Assembly (NCBI RefSeq): GCF_963678635.1
Contig: NC_087065.1
Location: 20,899,480-20,963,479, forward strand
DNA from: Symsagittifera roscoffensis
Taxonomy: Eukaryota > Xenacoelomorpha > Acoela > Convolutidae
Length of the DNA: 64,000 nucleotides
Direction of reading: 5' to 3'
This document shows positions 44,640 to 56,659 of this stretch, piece after piece (within the stretch, counting starts at the first letter, position 1; every line of letters starts with the position of its first letter). Position numbers and translations under genes: made by a program. The notes beneath the pieces were generated by a model. It was given only the letters and a program-made list of their open reading frames with translations. It was not told where the DNA came from and did no database searches.

Positions 44640-47050
44640 CTTCTGAACTCATCGCGCCTGTTCACGCCCGACTTCTTTTCCTGATTTTTTTTGCCTCTAG
44701 TGTCAATAACTTTGTGTGGTTGTTAAATCTATATACAATTTCCTAAATAATGTCAGTGCTATTTCCCGTAAATCTGCATTGCTGAAAATGGAGGCCTACC
44801 GGTAAATCAGTTTTCTTATGTTCCTCAATTCTAGTGGTCAAATGTCGACGATTCTAGTGATCATGCAACACAGTCCATAAACCAACCTTGTATTATAATC
44901 ATTAAAAGCTGACGCCGTCAGCCATGAAGTTTTTGGTAGTCATGAATAAAGTTTTCTTGTAGTGAAAACTACTTGAACGCTGGTGAAACTTCAAAATTTT
45001 TTGCAAAATATTGGCTTTGGTTACCTCCAAACTGAAACATCACCTTTGTGCGATTCGCATATTGGATTAAACAGCTCTTCTCACAGGCCACAGGTTTGTC
45101 CTAACCCTCACTGATTTTGTACAGGGCATCTGCTGTCTTTTTACGGACCATTTTGCAGGGTACTGATTTGTCAACCCCTGCGCCCTGTTAGTTTCCCTAG
45201 CTTTATCTAATGGCTCCTTACTAGATGTAATCCTAAACACCCTATGTACAGTGCATTAGATGACACTACATTTGTACTGAGGTGGGTAATTGCTCCTATA
45301 GTTCAAAATACTCTCGATGTCTGGTAATTTTTGATAGTAATTGCTGGATATCCTGTTATCTTGGGATTCATTTATGTACAAATCTAGGAATGGAAAACTC
45401 CCCTCTGTTTTAGTTTCCACTATTTGAAGTGTGGACTTGGATGAAGAGAATTTGCGGCATCAAGGACACGACTTGGCTCAGCTCTGATTGTTCTAACAAT
45501 GTCTTCCACATACCTGAGGAACAACTTCACCAGTAGAAAATTTTCTCAATGTCCTTAGCGCGGCAGCAGCTTTCAAAACACCAGACTATCACGATTATTC
45601 TATAGAATTTTTTCACATTTACGATGGTACAAGGATCTGCATCTCTCGCATTCAAGCCCCTTTGATCTGTCTTTTTTCCTGCTGTAACATAGGCACAAAC
45701 CGCTCTTGTCATCCTTTGGCTGCACCACCACCCCCACCGGTGTTTTCTGCTTCAAAGCAAACTCACAGTCTTTCAGCGAAAGATTTGCAAAATTTACCGC
45801 AACGCCGCAACGGAAGCTCTCACTGCTAGACTATAAACTTGAACAAAACATGATACATTACACTTGAAATATACCTTGCTGACGAACTTATTCAAAAAGC
45901 TACTTCTTTGCAGCTGTTTCATTGATTCCTGGTGGTAAAATTTTGTACGAAAATTTCAATTGCTTTCTTCGGGGGGGGGGGGGGGGCATTAGTGAAAATT
46001 TTCACTCTGCTCTAGAATGTGTTTTCAATTGCTTCTTTTGCCTCTTCACCGTTAGTTTCGATGATGGCCCTATCGATATTATCAAAAAAATTGTGAGCAA
46101 TTCAATCAATTTCTCATATGGGCTACTCGGAAGTGATAAACCGGTAGTATGGGTGTCTCATCCTTGTGTACTTTAGCTAGATCGTACAACCAGGCGTTAG
46201 ACCAAACGTTGACCTCTTCTTAGTAGACAAAAAATCACTTATCTGAATTATTTCGTTCAACTCACATCTTCATGTTTAATGTCGCTCTCAGTTTTAAGTA
46301 TCATCTCCTCGGTGATTGCATCATTCTTTAGAAGCTGAGCTGATTTAAGCAAAGATTCCAGTTTTGTTTTGAAATTTTTTTCTCTTTAGGCAAAAACCAA
46401 CCCCTTTACGAAAAAGTGTAGCCAGCAACTCATTAACTTTCAGATATTTTACCTGTTTTTTCAACTGTTTTGTCCTTTGGGGTTTGCCTTTTGTGGCATA
46501 TGCTTTTGCCGCAATTTAAGCCAATGATTTTTGGTTCTTCAATTATGAGAGAAAATGTCGATCGCAGCCAAAAATGCGTTTCCTTTAAATTCTCTAGTTG
46601 GACTCTTTGGACTTTTTGACAGCATTTCATGCACCCATCCCGTCCTTTCAAGGTTATCAGGCAACTTAACCGATTGGGCATTTTTAACACCAAGAGGTTT
46701 TTTGTGTCTCTCGGACAATTTTTCTAAACCTTCCATGGGTTTCTCATGTTATCTTGAAGCTAAAAAGAACGAAAAACCGCCGCTACAAGTAGAAAAATAC
46801 GTTTCAAGATCGATTTTCAGACACTTTCTCACTTACTAACTTCAGTTTTTTGTACACGTTTTTGACATTTTTTTTAAAGAACTTCAAGCAGTCCAACACA
46901 ATTTTCCAAATTAGTTTTTTTTCTATATTTTTTCTGAGCCATAGAGTAAGCAGACGTACTGTTGTCATTGATTTGGAGGCCCCGATTGATAAAATTCAAG
47001 AGTGCGCAAAGGAAAACAAATCTCACCTACCTCACCCTTGTCTTTAAAGC
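44640..47050 (-). pseudogene. Penelope-like element B, strongly decayed
   Basis: The same order as element A on the same strand. Near 46740-46560 are KLPDNLERTGWVHEML and FKGNAFLAAIDIF (compare FNGINFLADID in A). At about 46180-46120 is YDLAKVHKDETPILP. At about 45535-45480 is LFLRYVEDIVRTIRAEPS, where the catalytic YVDD reads YVED. At about 44850-44795 is RHLTTRIEEHKKTDLPVG, a GIY-YIG remnant. Many stops. It is clearly older than A. Confidence 0.6.
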
Positions 47051-47660
47051 AAAAACATTCTCACTCACCTCGCCTCTGCCTTCGGCTTCTGCTCGCGTCT
47101 TCCTTTTTGGTTTTATTTTTGTTCTCTGAGAGAAGCCGTTTTGTGGCCGGAAAATTGAGCACTGAAGTGCCGAGTGGCTGACCAAGCAAAACGGGCGTTC
47201 CTTGAAAGTGGGTTTCCTACTATCGGAGTTCACCCATAGGAGCATGGTGGTACTATCAGTCAACATGAATGTGCTCGAGATCAAAGTGGTTAGAACTTCG
47301 AGGATATCTTCCTTTAAGCTGGTAATTAGTAACTTGGTCAGCAGTTTGAGCTTCGTGTTGGAATGTGCTTCCATTGGCACAATTCTTGTAACTCAAGTAA
47401 AGTACTTGCACAGGCACGAAAAAAGAAACCTCACAAAAACATCTTCTCAGCTGTCACTGAACAAAATGTAAGTTCAACTAGAGCAGTTAAATACACCTAG
47501 TTTTTAGACCAGTTGAAGCAAGGTTAAGCCAAAATTCCAGTCGAAACAAAAAATTTTATCATCAAGGAATAAATCGTTATCTCGGTGGCAGTGAACGTGC
47601 CATAACTTTCTCGCGCTATTACTTTGTCTGCGCTATTGCGTTCGCGCTTTTACTTCTAAT

Positions 47661-47744
47661 ATGAAAAAAGGACCAGACAAAAGTTCCACCTCTCACCGCG
47701 TTGTACAAGTCTTCAAGGTTGAAAACACGGCTTACAGTCAAAGT
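47661..47744 (+). CDS. Candidate first coding exon of an unknown + strand gene
   Basis: ATG to a perfect GTAAGT donor gives 28 codons beginning MKKGPDKSSTSHRVVQVFKV. Composition is more even than the surroundings, and a GC-richer stretch lies just upstream. The downstream + strand is T-rich, as the sense strands of introns are elsewhere in this window. I cannot connect it to a defined second exon; candidates are at 48603, 49039 and 50403. No family recognised. Confidence 0.35.
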
Positions 47745-48602
47745 GTAAGTTTACTTGCTAGATTTTTTTTCCGACGACTATTTAAAAAAAACGATTGATT
47801 TCATTCGAGCAAGATAGAGATTTTCTATTTCAACGGCGGGGATGCTGACTGTTTTGATGCCAAATTTAAGTTCATATTAGTCGACTGTAGTTAACTCGGA
47901 TAGTTCGAATCAATCGAAAATAGAATATACTTTTATTGGATCTTTGTTAGTTTGCAAAGGAATCGTTGTGTTCATGTTAAAATTCGTGATTTTCAAATCT
48001 ATACGAAGGCGATTAGGATGTTCGTGGAGCAATTTTGCCTGTATCTAGCACTGACTTAATGCCGTGTCACGCAATAATAAACCTTCAGCAACCTCGATCT
48101 CTGAAAAAAAAAATCAGGGTTAAGTGTGGGCAGTACCCTTTTCGATGTTGTAATTTTTGAATGAAGGTTGAAGATTGCGCAATCTATTTGTTTTGGAGCG
48201 TAGTTGATTTGTTTCTCTTATTTTCTTGCCAGAAAGTTTTCTTCTAAAATCTTCGCTCTAGCCGGGTCAGCATTAGTGTTTGCTTGACCAATATTAGAAT
48301 TGGTTATTGCGTTGATGTCAGATTTGTCAGGATTTTTTCTATTGTACACAAATAAGGATCCTGGCGTAAGGCGGTAGAAATTCTAGTTCATCTGGCTCGG
48401 AAACTTTCTGATCGAAAACATTGGCGGACCGTGTGGTTCCCTTGTGATTTCTCGAAGCTTAATTTTTTCTGCAGTGATTTTTGCATCTTAGTTTGAGTTT
48501 TCCCTCAAACACAGAGGACTCTCACAAGCTCCGCAGACATTTTATTACTCTAAATATGAAGCAATTCTCCATTTGCTTGTGTGCTTACGTTTTTTCTCTC
48601 AG

Positions 48603-48777
48603 CCAAGATTTCAACTCATAAAAAACTCGCGCGTGAGCTACTGCATTTCACTGCAAAGGTTGACCATCATTCTCTAAAGTTTTTCGATCTTGTCAGAATC
48701 AGAAGACCTACAGACGGTCTTCAAACTGAAAATGGTCCGAGAAAAGCTAATGATTCTCAGTTGTCAACTTGTCATTT
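48603..48777 (+). CDS. Candidate internal exon, unknown
   Basis: Preceded by a pyrimidine-rich acceptor (ttttttctctcag). The frame is KISTHKKLARELLHFTAKVD, then FFDLVRIRRPTDGLQTENGP and RKANDSQ. It looks protein-like, but its 3' border (GTAATC at 48778, or earlier) and its partner exons are uncertain. Confidence 0.3.
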
Positions 48778-49036
48778 TTGTAATCTTCTTGAGGCATCGT
48801 TGCACAGTTTTCTAACGTATACTATTTGTTGTACAGCTTTTTTAGCCTTGTCGATCTTCAGTTTTTCTGATTAAGTTTATTTTCCATCCTTGCTCGAAGT
48901 AGCTTGCGTCTACTGTGCTGGAAAATTGACCAAACCAATCGTTTCACAGTAGGATGTTGCGATCATACACGGTCTTCTTTCTTTCAATAAAGAATATTTT
49001 TCTTTGAGACCAAAAAGGCTTGAAAGAAGTCAATTA

Positions 49037-49135
49037 GTTTCACCGATTGCGGCTGAGGAGTTCGATGCGAGCAAGGCATTGTGTTACCATGATCAGCCGC
49101 AACATATTGACGCTGGTTTGCCTATAAAATTTTAA
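49037..49135 (+). CDS. Candidate exon, unknown
   Basis: After an AG at 49036-49037 the frame runs VSPIAAEEFDASKALCYHDQ then PQHIDAGLPIKF and a stop. The border could be an earlier weak donor. It has protein-like composition in a T-rich region. No family recognised. Confidence 0.25.
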   Translation, partial: VSPIAAEEFDASKALCYHDQPQHIDAGLPIKF

Positions 49136-49304
49136 CCGGTTTTGTTGTCGTTCGTTAGTCCAGAAAAAAAACAGTACCCTATTTGATACTGACGAGAATT
49201 AAGGCTAAAAAGTTGGCGTTACGGAAGAAATAACACAAATTGACGAGTTTGTTTTATCGTCAATTTCCACACCAGTCTTGTTATGGGTTCCTGTGTGTTC
49301 CTTA

Positions 49305-49342
49305 GACATTGCTCGCAGTACGAGACATTGCTCGCAGTACGA
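49305..49342. repeat. 19-bp perfect tandem duplication
   Basis: GACATTGCTCGCAGTACGA occurs twice in a row. It lies in an open + strand frame that continues RLADRGKRFSHDQESDSVMR, so it may disturb a former exon. Confidence 0.7.
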
Positions 49343-50402
49343 AACGGTTGGCTGATAGAGGTAAACGTTTTAGTCACGACCAAGAATCTGATTCAGTGAT
49401 GAGGACCAGGGGAAGTTCTTTATATGGAAATCAATCGCTATTGCTTGTTACAACTACCAATATTTATGCCAATTACAAAATTCAAAGAACTTGGTATTAC
49501 CTCAACTGTTATTTGATTCTCTACTGCGTGATAAGCCCAATCTTTTGTCAACCGAAATCAATGGTCAACCGAAAAAGATAGCTGTTGATATAATCCAGTA
49601 ACTTAGTAAAAATAGTCACGACAGTTTTTGCTTTAGCAATTTTAGTTCAATTTTTTTTGGCTAAATCATTCCGCTTCCACATCACTTTTCGTAAAAAAAT
49701 TCTCGCATTTAACATTCAAAATCAACTCTTTTTTTCTTTCGGGATCAGCTTTGAAACCATTGTTTGAAACAATGTTCCCATTTGCATGATTTTTCCGTTT
49801 TTGCGAAACAGCAAATAACTTGCCGTATATGAGGATACCACTCAATAAAATCAATGCTTTTTCCTAGGAAATTTGGCTCACAATTGACTGCATTATAAAT
49901 TCGAAAGAACCGGAAGCCAACGTGAGACCCGTTTTTAGTTGTCTTTATTTAAACTGCCCCATCAACGTATCGAGCCTGTAAGAATTTAAAAGTTTTCATC
50001 TAGAACCAATGGAAAAGAAAATCTGAAGGAAAATTGATGAGCAGAAAACAAAATTGCCAGTGTAAAGAGTCAGTGGCATCGCTAGTTTCAGTAATCGGTT
50101 GAATTAAAAAAGGATTACTAGGAATAGCAAACTTTGGAAGAAACAGTGCTAGTCTTTTTCACTCGATTGTTTTACAGATAACTTATAGGATTCGTATTTT
50201 TTTCTCCAGTATTAGTGGTGCTGCTCGATTTGAAAGGATTGGCTCCTCTAGGTTGCACTTTGTCCATAACTTTTTCGACAATTTTCATTTCGTCGGACAC
50301 TCCCTAATGAATTGATCTGCGAAAGAAATTTCTGTTATGTCGCTCAAACATAATCTGCACTTTAATTTTGCTTGATGAGTTATTTCGGTTTTGCTTTTTC
50401 AG

Positions 50403-50467
50403 CTTACGCTTGAATGTGATCAACTAAAAGCAATACTGTCCTATCCTCAGTTCATTGGAATCCTTCT
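50403..50467 (+). CDS. Candidate internal exon with strong splice sites, unknown
   Basis: Acceptor ggttttgctttttcag and donor GTAAGT flank 65 nt reading LTLECDQLKAILSYPQFIGI-L. The next acceptor (tttttcag near 50790) could extend it in phase. The F/L-x-x-IL-x-x-P-x-F pattern faintly recalls the C-terminus of SLX9-type ribosome-biogenesis proteins, but I would not assign it. If read through, the frame stops at the donor (TAA 50469-50471), with an AATAAA at about 50565. Confidence 0.35.
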
Positions 50468-51698
50468 GTAAGTCCCTCCTTATTTTTTAGGCTGTTTCCA
50501 CTCCCGTCCTTAAAGACAATTTCCATCGGTTAACTTTTGCTGTTAACTGTTCAATACGCTATGTTAAATAAACTTCTGTTGAATAACACGACAGACTTTT
50601 TACGCTTTGGTTATTTTCGTGAGTCCGACTTCGACCACTTATGACTAAAAAATTGAGTGAAATTGAGGAAAAAATTGATCTTCCTATCTTTTTTAGTACT
50701 AAAAGAAAAATGCGACTCCCTTTTAAGCATAGAAAAAGGCTGGCTTTACAGGGATTGAATGAAATGTTTTGAAAACTCAGAAGCTTTTTCAGGAGTTCCT
50801 ATTTTACTAATAAGGACGCGTCACATGTCTTTCTAATTGACTTTTTTGCGTATTCGGGATAAAATATCGCCAAACCTTGGATTTGTTTGAAAGCTACGAC
50901 AATGAAACCGAACGATCTGACAATTTTGGTTGTTTTCCACAAATTCGTCAGTAGTCAACATTTTTTTAATGTTGAAACGTGCGTGTGTTTTTTGATATTT
51001 CCTGGCAAACTTAGTATGCAAACAAAAAATTGAATAATTAAGTAGAACTAGTTTCCAAAATTCAAGAACGACAGCTGAGTGGTATTAGATACTTTCAGAA
51101 GATTTTAATTGAAGTTGTGAATTGAGCTTAAACAAGTCAACAATGTCAAAAAAAAGGTAGAATTCACATAAGATTTAAACTCAAAGTCACTGTGTGGTGC
51201 TCTTTTCTTGGAATTTTTCGTGTTTCAATTTTGCTTCAGGTTTGCTTGAATTATTGATGTTTCAAATAATTTTCATTTGATTAACCTTTTTCAATTCTAT
51301 ATCATTTGGGTGAACTCCATCCTCAGACACATCATTTGCAGTTAATTGTCATCTTAATGAGTTTATGTCAGGGGTAGCTCACTCATAGAGTAATTTCAGA
51401 TCAGTTAAACCGTCTGATCGTCACGCTAATTTATTTTCGGCCGGATAGATTTGTGCTATTTCTATGTCTAATACCAATCCTAATCTGACTCTTATATCTG
51501 CTAGTCTCAATATATCTGGTGTATACTGGTATTTGCGAGGCCTGGAATCAATAACTGTTCTGAGGAAGAGCAACTTTTTGCTAAGTTAATTTATTCTCTT
51601 TTGGCTGAAACTAATAACATTTCAGCCTTACAAAATATTGTAAGTGTTAGTTATGGATCATGATTGGTTAGTTCTAAATATTTTACAGAGATAGTGTA

Positions 51699-52019
51699 TC
51701 AAGAAACTGGTTCCACTAACAAGTAAGCGTAATAAGTCTTTACTGGACGATCAACTAAAAATAAATTTAATAAAACTGAAATCACTTTGTTAGTTTTTGT
51801 GATATTTGATTTCTTATCAAGGAATCGGTTCTTTACTTGAGGAATTTTACGCCAAGCAAAACTACGTAGTTTAAATTTTTGGATCAATGCAGACATATAA
51901 TCCAATGGTTGTCCTGTTGTGTCCCTGCTTTGGATAACCTTGATCACCCGATTGAGCCCAACGTAGAGACTAAGGCCATCAATTTTATCACCTTTATTTT
52001 TCGAGGTATTTTTCGGCAT
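51699..52019 (-). CDS. Possible small gene, unrecognised (106 aa)
   Basis: ATG at 52017-52019, 12 nt after an acceptor (attttacag, CAG at 52032-52034). This is the same arrangement as the confident genes. The protein starts MPKNTSKNKGDKIDGLSLYV, is basic and has mixed hydrophobic segments (LDYMSALIQKFKLRSFAWRK). No domain recognised. It could be a decayed gene or chance; the AT-rich setting makes acceptor-like sequences common. Confidence 0.3.
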   Translation of the reverse strand: MPKNTSKNKGDKIDGLSLYVGLNRVIKVIQSRDTTGQPLDYMSALIQKFKLRSFAWRKIPQVKNRFLDKKSNITKTNKVISVLLNLFLVDRPVKTYYAYLLVEPVS

Positions 52020-52233
52020 TCACAATTTTTGCTGTAAAATAAGAGTGAATATCACATTTTTTGAGAACTAAAGTGTTAGTCTCTCTGAAAAGGCAATTTG
52101 AAGAACTAGCGTAGCATAACACTGCGTCTTGGTTAGCTTACTGGAACTCTTGGTCTTCTCAATTCTTCACTTAAAAAGATTTTTAACAGCGTTTAGTTTC
52201 ATTGTTTTTTCTCTTGGTAAAATATTTGTTTCC

Positions 52234-52715
52234 TTGATTGGGTCAGTATTTTTTCAGATTGAGTTTTTTCATCAAGAGCATTAATTTATTTTGTTTGTAT
52301 TTACTTTGGAAGACACTCTGCATATTCATCAAAGCTTCAAGGTCCTTTTTGAGCTTCGTATTACCCTCAATAAAATAGCTCTTGTCCATGGATTCTGTTA
52401 TTTGAAAACTAGTTTTTGAGGTTTTCTCTACACGTTTTTTTTTAATTGTTCGTTGATTTTCTTCATTTTCTGACTTGATTGGGTCACTAATTTGTTAGCC
52501 TGAAACTTTTCATCAAGAGCATTGATTCCTTTTGTTCGTATTTGTTTTAGATGACACTCTGCATGTTCATCAAAGCTTCAATATCCTTTTTGAGCTTTTT
52601 AATGTCCTCGATAACATTGCTCTTGTTCATGGGTTCCATTATTTAAAAACTAGTTTTTGACATTTCTCTAATTGTTTTTTTCTCAATTGCTTGTCAATTG
52701 TTTTTCATTTTAAAA
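52234..52715. repeat. 241-bp diverged tandem duplication
   Basis: Units 52234-52474 and 52475-52715 both begin TTGATTGGGTCA and contain CATCAAGAGCATTRATT, ACACTCTGCAT and TTCATCAAAGCTTCAA at matching offsets. On the - strand each encodes a coiled-coil-like peptide (KLKKDLEALMNMQSVF; KLKKDIEALMNMQSVI). The right unit has a stop just after; the left one stays open for 48 codons. Confidence 0.75.
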
Positions 52716-54931
52716 TTTTTCAGAAATTGAAAAGCAAATTGAAGTTTCTGTTTTTCTCTAGTTTTCTTGATTGGAAAACTATAACTAGTTGAGATTCAAA
52801 TAATTGTTAATTTACCTGAGTTTTTTCTATGCGAGTATTGATCTGAAGTGTAATTGGACAAATTTTTTAGAAAAAAAGCAAACACAATAATTCATCAACA
52901 AAATTGTCATTTCAATCTTTTACAAGAAAAAACTAAGAGAGAACGTCGGCCGGATCATTTTGTTTAGTTTCATCAAAACTATCTTAAAATTTCAACCATA
53001 AAAACTGTTTGCTATCAAACCGACAAAATCTTAGAGAGTAAATGATTCGGTAGTCGTCTGAAAATAACAAGGTGCAAATTGTTTCTTCTGTGACTTTCAC
53101 AAAATTTTTGAGACCTATATAATACCGGGATTGCTGGTATTTTGACACATCTTGATTGTTGGGACTGTAATTATATGCATCTGACAATTTTTGCTGAAAG
53201 TAATTGGTAAAATTTTTGTGCCAAAGCAAAAGTGAAAATGAACTTGCGTTATGTAGCGCAATCTTTCGATCAATTCTTTGGAACTATTTTGAAATAGTTT
53301 TTGAGCCAGACCTTTAAATAGTCGCAATTGAAAAAAATATATATATTAGCCCGTAAATATATGCAATTAGATAACACTTGTAACTTTGCGCTCATCACTT
53401 CTCAAGTTCACATTTTTTACCAGTAAAAACGCATGTAAAATTTCTTTTAAAAGTTACCAATCAATTCTATCAAAATGTTTGCCTGGAGATTTGGCAGTTA
53501 GTCAGTCTATTTATGTAAACAAATTCCAAAAAGGAAGCAATTCAAATTTTTCATTGTTTTTAAAATTATGCTGCTATCCTCAAGGCATTTTAATCTGAAT
53601 CAGCTAAAGTTTTAAGGAAACATCCTTTTATTAGTTATTAGGGCCAGTAGGAAACTTTCACAATTCAAAAAATGTTCGTTCATTTTCTAAATGAGACAGA
53701 GGTTTTAAAACATCTTAAGACTACCCTACGCATTATTTTGCGACATATAAAAAACTTACACGAGAAAAAGGACCAATGACTAATCAGTTTTTCACGAAGC
53801 AACGCTGTTATGAAATGATGCCAATTATTGGAATGTTGCCTCACCCTCGCGGAACAAGCGAGGACCATGGTGAGCCTCGATCACTAACCCTTCGATTGAG
53901 ATATAAAGTTTTTTTCTACTTCACCAACTGAACTGCTCACCTGATACTTAATATACTGTGCTTGCTCTTAGTCATAGATTTTTTTTCAAGGAGAGTTATT
54001 TCTTACAGAGGGTGCTCAGTTCTTAATTAAGTTGGCAAAAGTTCAGAACAAGAATGAACTCTTATTGGACGAAATGACTTAGCTTACATCTACCTAGCGC
54101 TATTAAGAAAAATAAATTTGCCTGAACTCAACAAGGAAAGGATTTATACCCGGGACTGCTTTTTGCGTCGCGAATTCGGTTTGCTCTAGTATCACCGTTG
54201 AAATTTTTTATAATTTTTAAATATTTTTTTTGAATTTCTGTTATTTTATTTGTTGAAAATTGGTGTTTGAAGGCACCAGTTTCGTTCTGGTGTATTGAAA
54301 ACTTCATGTTTCTGAAATTCCTGATTAGCAATATTACAATAGGTGGCAATGTTGAGAATTATAATCTTTGTGCATGTATTCAACTTGAAAATGCAAAAAA
54401 TACTCAGTTCAGTTTCAGTCAAGTTAGATGCTACTAGGATAGTTTTTGTTAATACTTTGTTTTGCCAGATAATAATTTGTTCAAAAAGTCAAATTTAAGG
54501 CTTTCGTTGGCTGTAAAATAGTTGATACATACTGCTCGAACAATTTAAAAATTAATCATTTTTGAAACTGAATCTGCCATCTATTGAATTATATCAACGA
54601 ATTTGAATCTGTAATTTTGACTAGTTGAGGAGCAAAAATTCAGATTCGAACTATTTATGTCAAACTTTTAACTCTCCTGAATTGTACTTAATCTCAATGG
54701 GGAGTCAGCTTAAGGAATCTTTTTATGCGGAGGCGGAGTTAGGTAAATATTATTAAAAAGACGCCACGCAGTGAAAAAGAACAAAATCTTGCATAAAACA
54801 TTAAAAAAGGTTGCAGCAGAAATTCTTTAAAAATAACCGAACAGTTCCTATGTTGATGTTTTTTCTAGTCAATCAATTGTCCTAAGTTGACTCAAGTTTT
54901 CTGATAGTTACACAAATTTAGATTGAATGTA

Positions 54932-55010
54932 ATCTGAAATGGATTTTATTGACAACGCTACTCGCAACGACACCACTCTAATTTGATTGCATCAACGACT
55001 ACAGGAAAGC
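54932..55010 (+). repeat. 79-bp repeat, donor copy
   Basis: ATCTGAAATGGATTTTATTG to CAACGACTACAGGAAAGC recurs without a difference at 55471-55549. Confidence 0.85.
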
Positions 55011-55445
55011 TTTTTTTTCTAAAAACCAATTTGAATTATAACTTTTGTATTTATTAAACATGAGTGCAAGTATCAGCGCGAAACCCTGAATGTTACAGCT
55101 GCTCTTCAATATATATACAATTTTTTGTTGCAATTTTTTGCTTCTCCTGCTCCGCACTTTTTTGAAAACGCTTACGAGCGAAAATAATCAGCACATTGTT
55201 TTCGCTCCCGAAAAAAGTCACTCCTCATCAAACGTTTTTGGAGGGTATTTTCATATCGTTTGATTTTTGAACATACCCCGACAATCGGCATTTAAATCAA
55301 TCATAAAAATTAAATTTGTATCCCTGCAATAATTTTTTGACGTTGAAAATTGTCGAATTTTAAATTAAAAAACTTCGCAAAAATCAAAATTTCATTTTAG
55401 CGTAAACGGCAAACTGTTTAAAATGAGTTTCAAAAGTATTATGTA

Positions 55446-55549
55446 TTGCGTTATGTAGCGCAATCTTTCGATCTGAAATGGATTTTATTGACAACGCTAC
55501 TCGCAACGACACCACTCTAATTTGATTGCATCAACGACTACAGGAAAGC
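55446..55549 (+). repeat. Mosaic duplication joined from two upstream sources
   Basis: 55446-55473 is identical to 53244-53271 (28 nt, TTGCGTTATGTAGCGCAATC ...), and 55471-55549 is identical to 54932-55010. The two matches overlap by the three bases ATC at the join. Confidence 0.8.
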
Positions 55550-56659
55550 CAGACTACGAGTAAATATTTAAATTTAGTTTAATGATGTATAACAAAATTA
55601 GAATTAATTTCCTCAGTTTTTCAAGATTTTGCCAAGTGGAAACGTTGTAATTTTTTTGTATTTTCTTAATTATATTTTTTATATTTCGAAATCCAATTAA
55701 TTCGCCACTTACGCCAGATGCTGATAACTTTTGAATTTGCCTAATTTCACTAGTAGATTAATTTCAAAGATTATAAGTAACTGGTTTTTTAAAATATTTT
55801 CAACTGATTATCAATATCTTCCAGATACGATAAGAAAAACTAGGCTGATCTAGGATTTTCTCGAAAATTTTCCCGAAGGTGAGGGCTAGAGTATCCGCGT
55901 GAGAGTTTCTGCAGAAACAGGCCAAAAAGCCAATTTTGTAAACTTTTTTAAGGTCTTGTATTAAAAAACTTTATTTGCGCGCTTTTCATTCGAAGTTTCG
56001 GTATATAGGCGCCAAAGGCGCTTCCAGAAAACTTTGAGGCTTGGCTGACGGTTTATAACATCAAAATTTTTGTTTTAAAGGAAATTTTGTTCATTGAACT
56101 TAAAAAAAAAGTAGGAGCTGATAACGAGAGTTTAATTCGCACTTAAAAAGCAATTGATGTTTTATGCTCAACAGATGGAATGTACACATGGGCTACCACC
56201 ACTCACTACATGAATCGTTTATACCAGGGATATTTGGACTATGAACTCACATAATGGAAACTTAAACTGGCAATACTCGTCGTCACTGTGAGTCACCATA
56301 TCATTGAAAGCAGTTTTAATGACCCCAATCAGAACTCGTATCCGAAAAAACCGTCTAAATCTGTGACAGATTCAATTAAATTTTTATGACTAGCATCGCA
56401 TTTGAAATTAAAACAACTTTCCCAGCGGAATTAATGTATACATTTTTTCAAATTTTCAAAAGAGTTTTGAAAAATGTTGTTGCGATATTTGCGAGTTTAA
56501 TTAAAAATGTTCAAATTACGTCGATTGTCGAATTTCTTAGCTGAGAAAACTAACATAGTTCTGAAAGTTTGGTTACATGAGATGGACTAACATATCTCAG
56601 TCTGAGCACTGAGAAACTCAGTCTGATATTTTTTTCATCACACTTATTGAAGAATGAAA

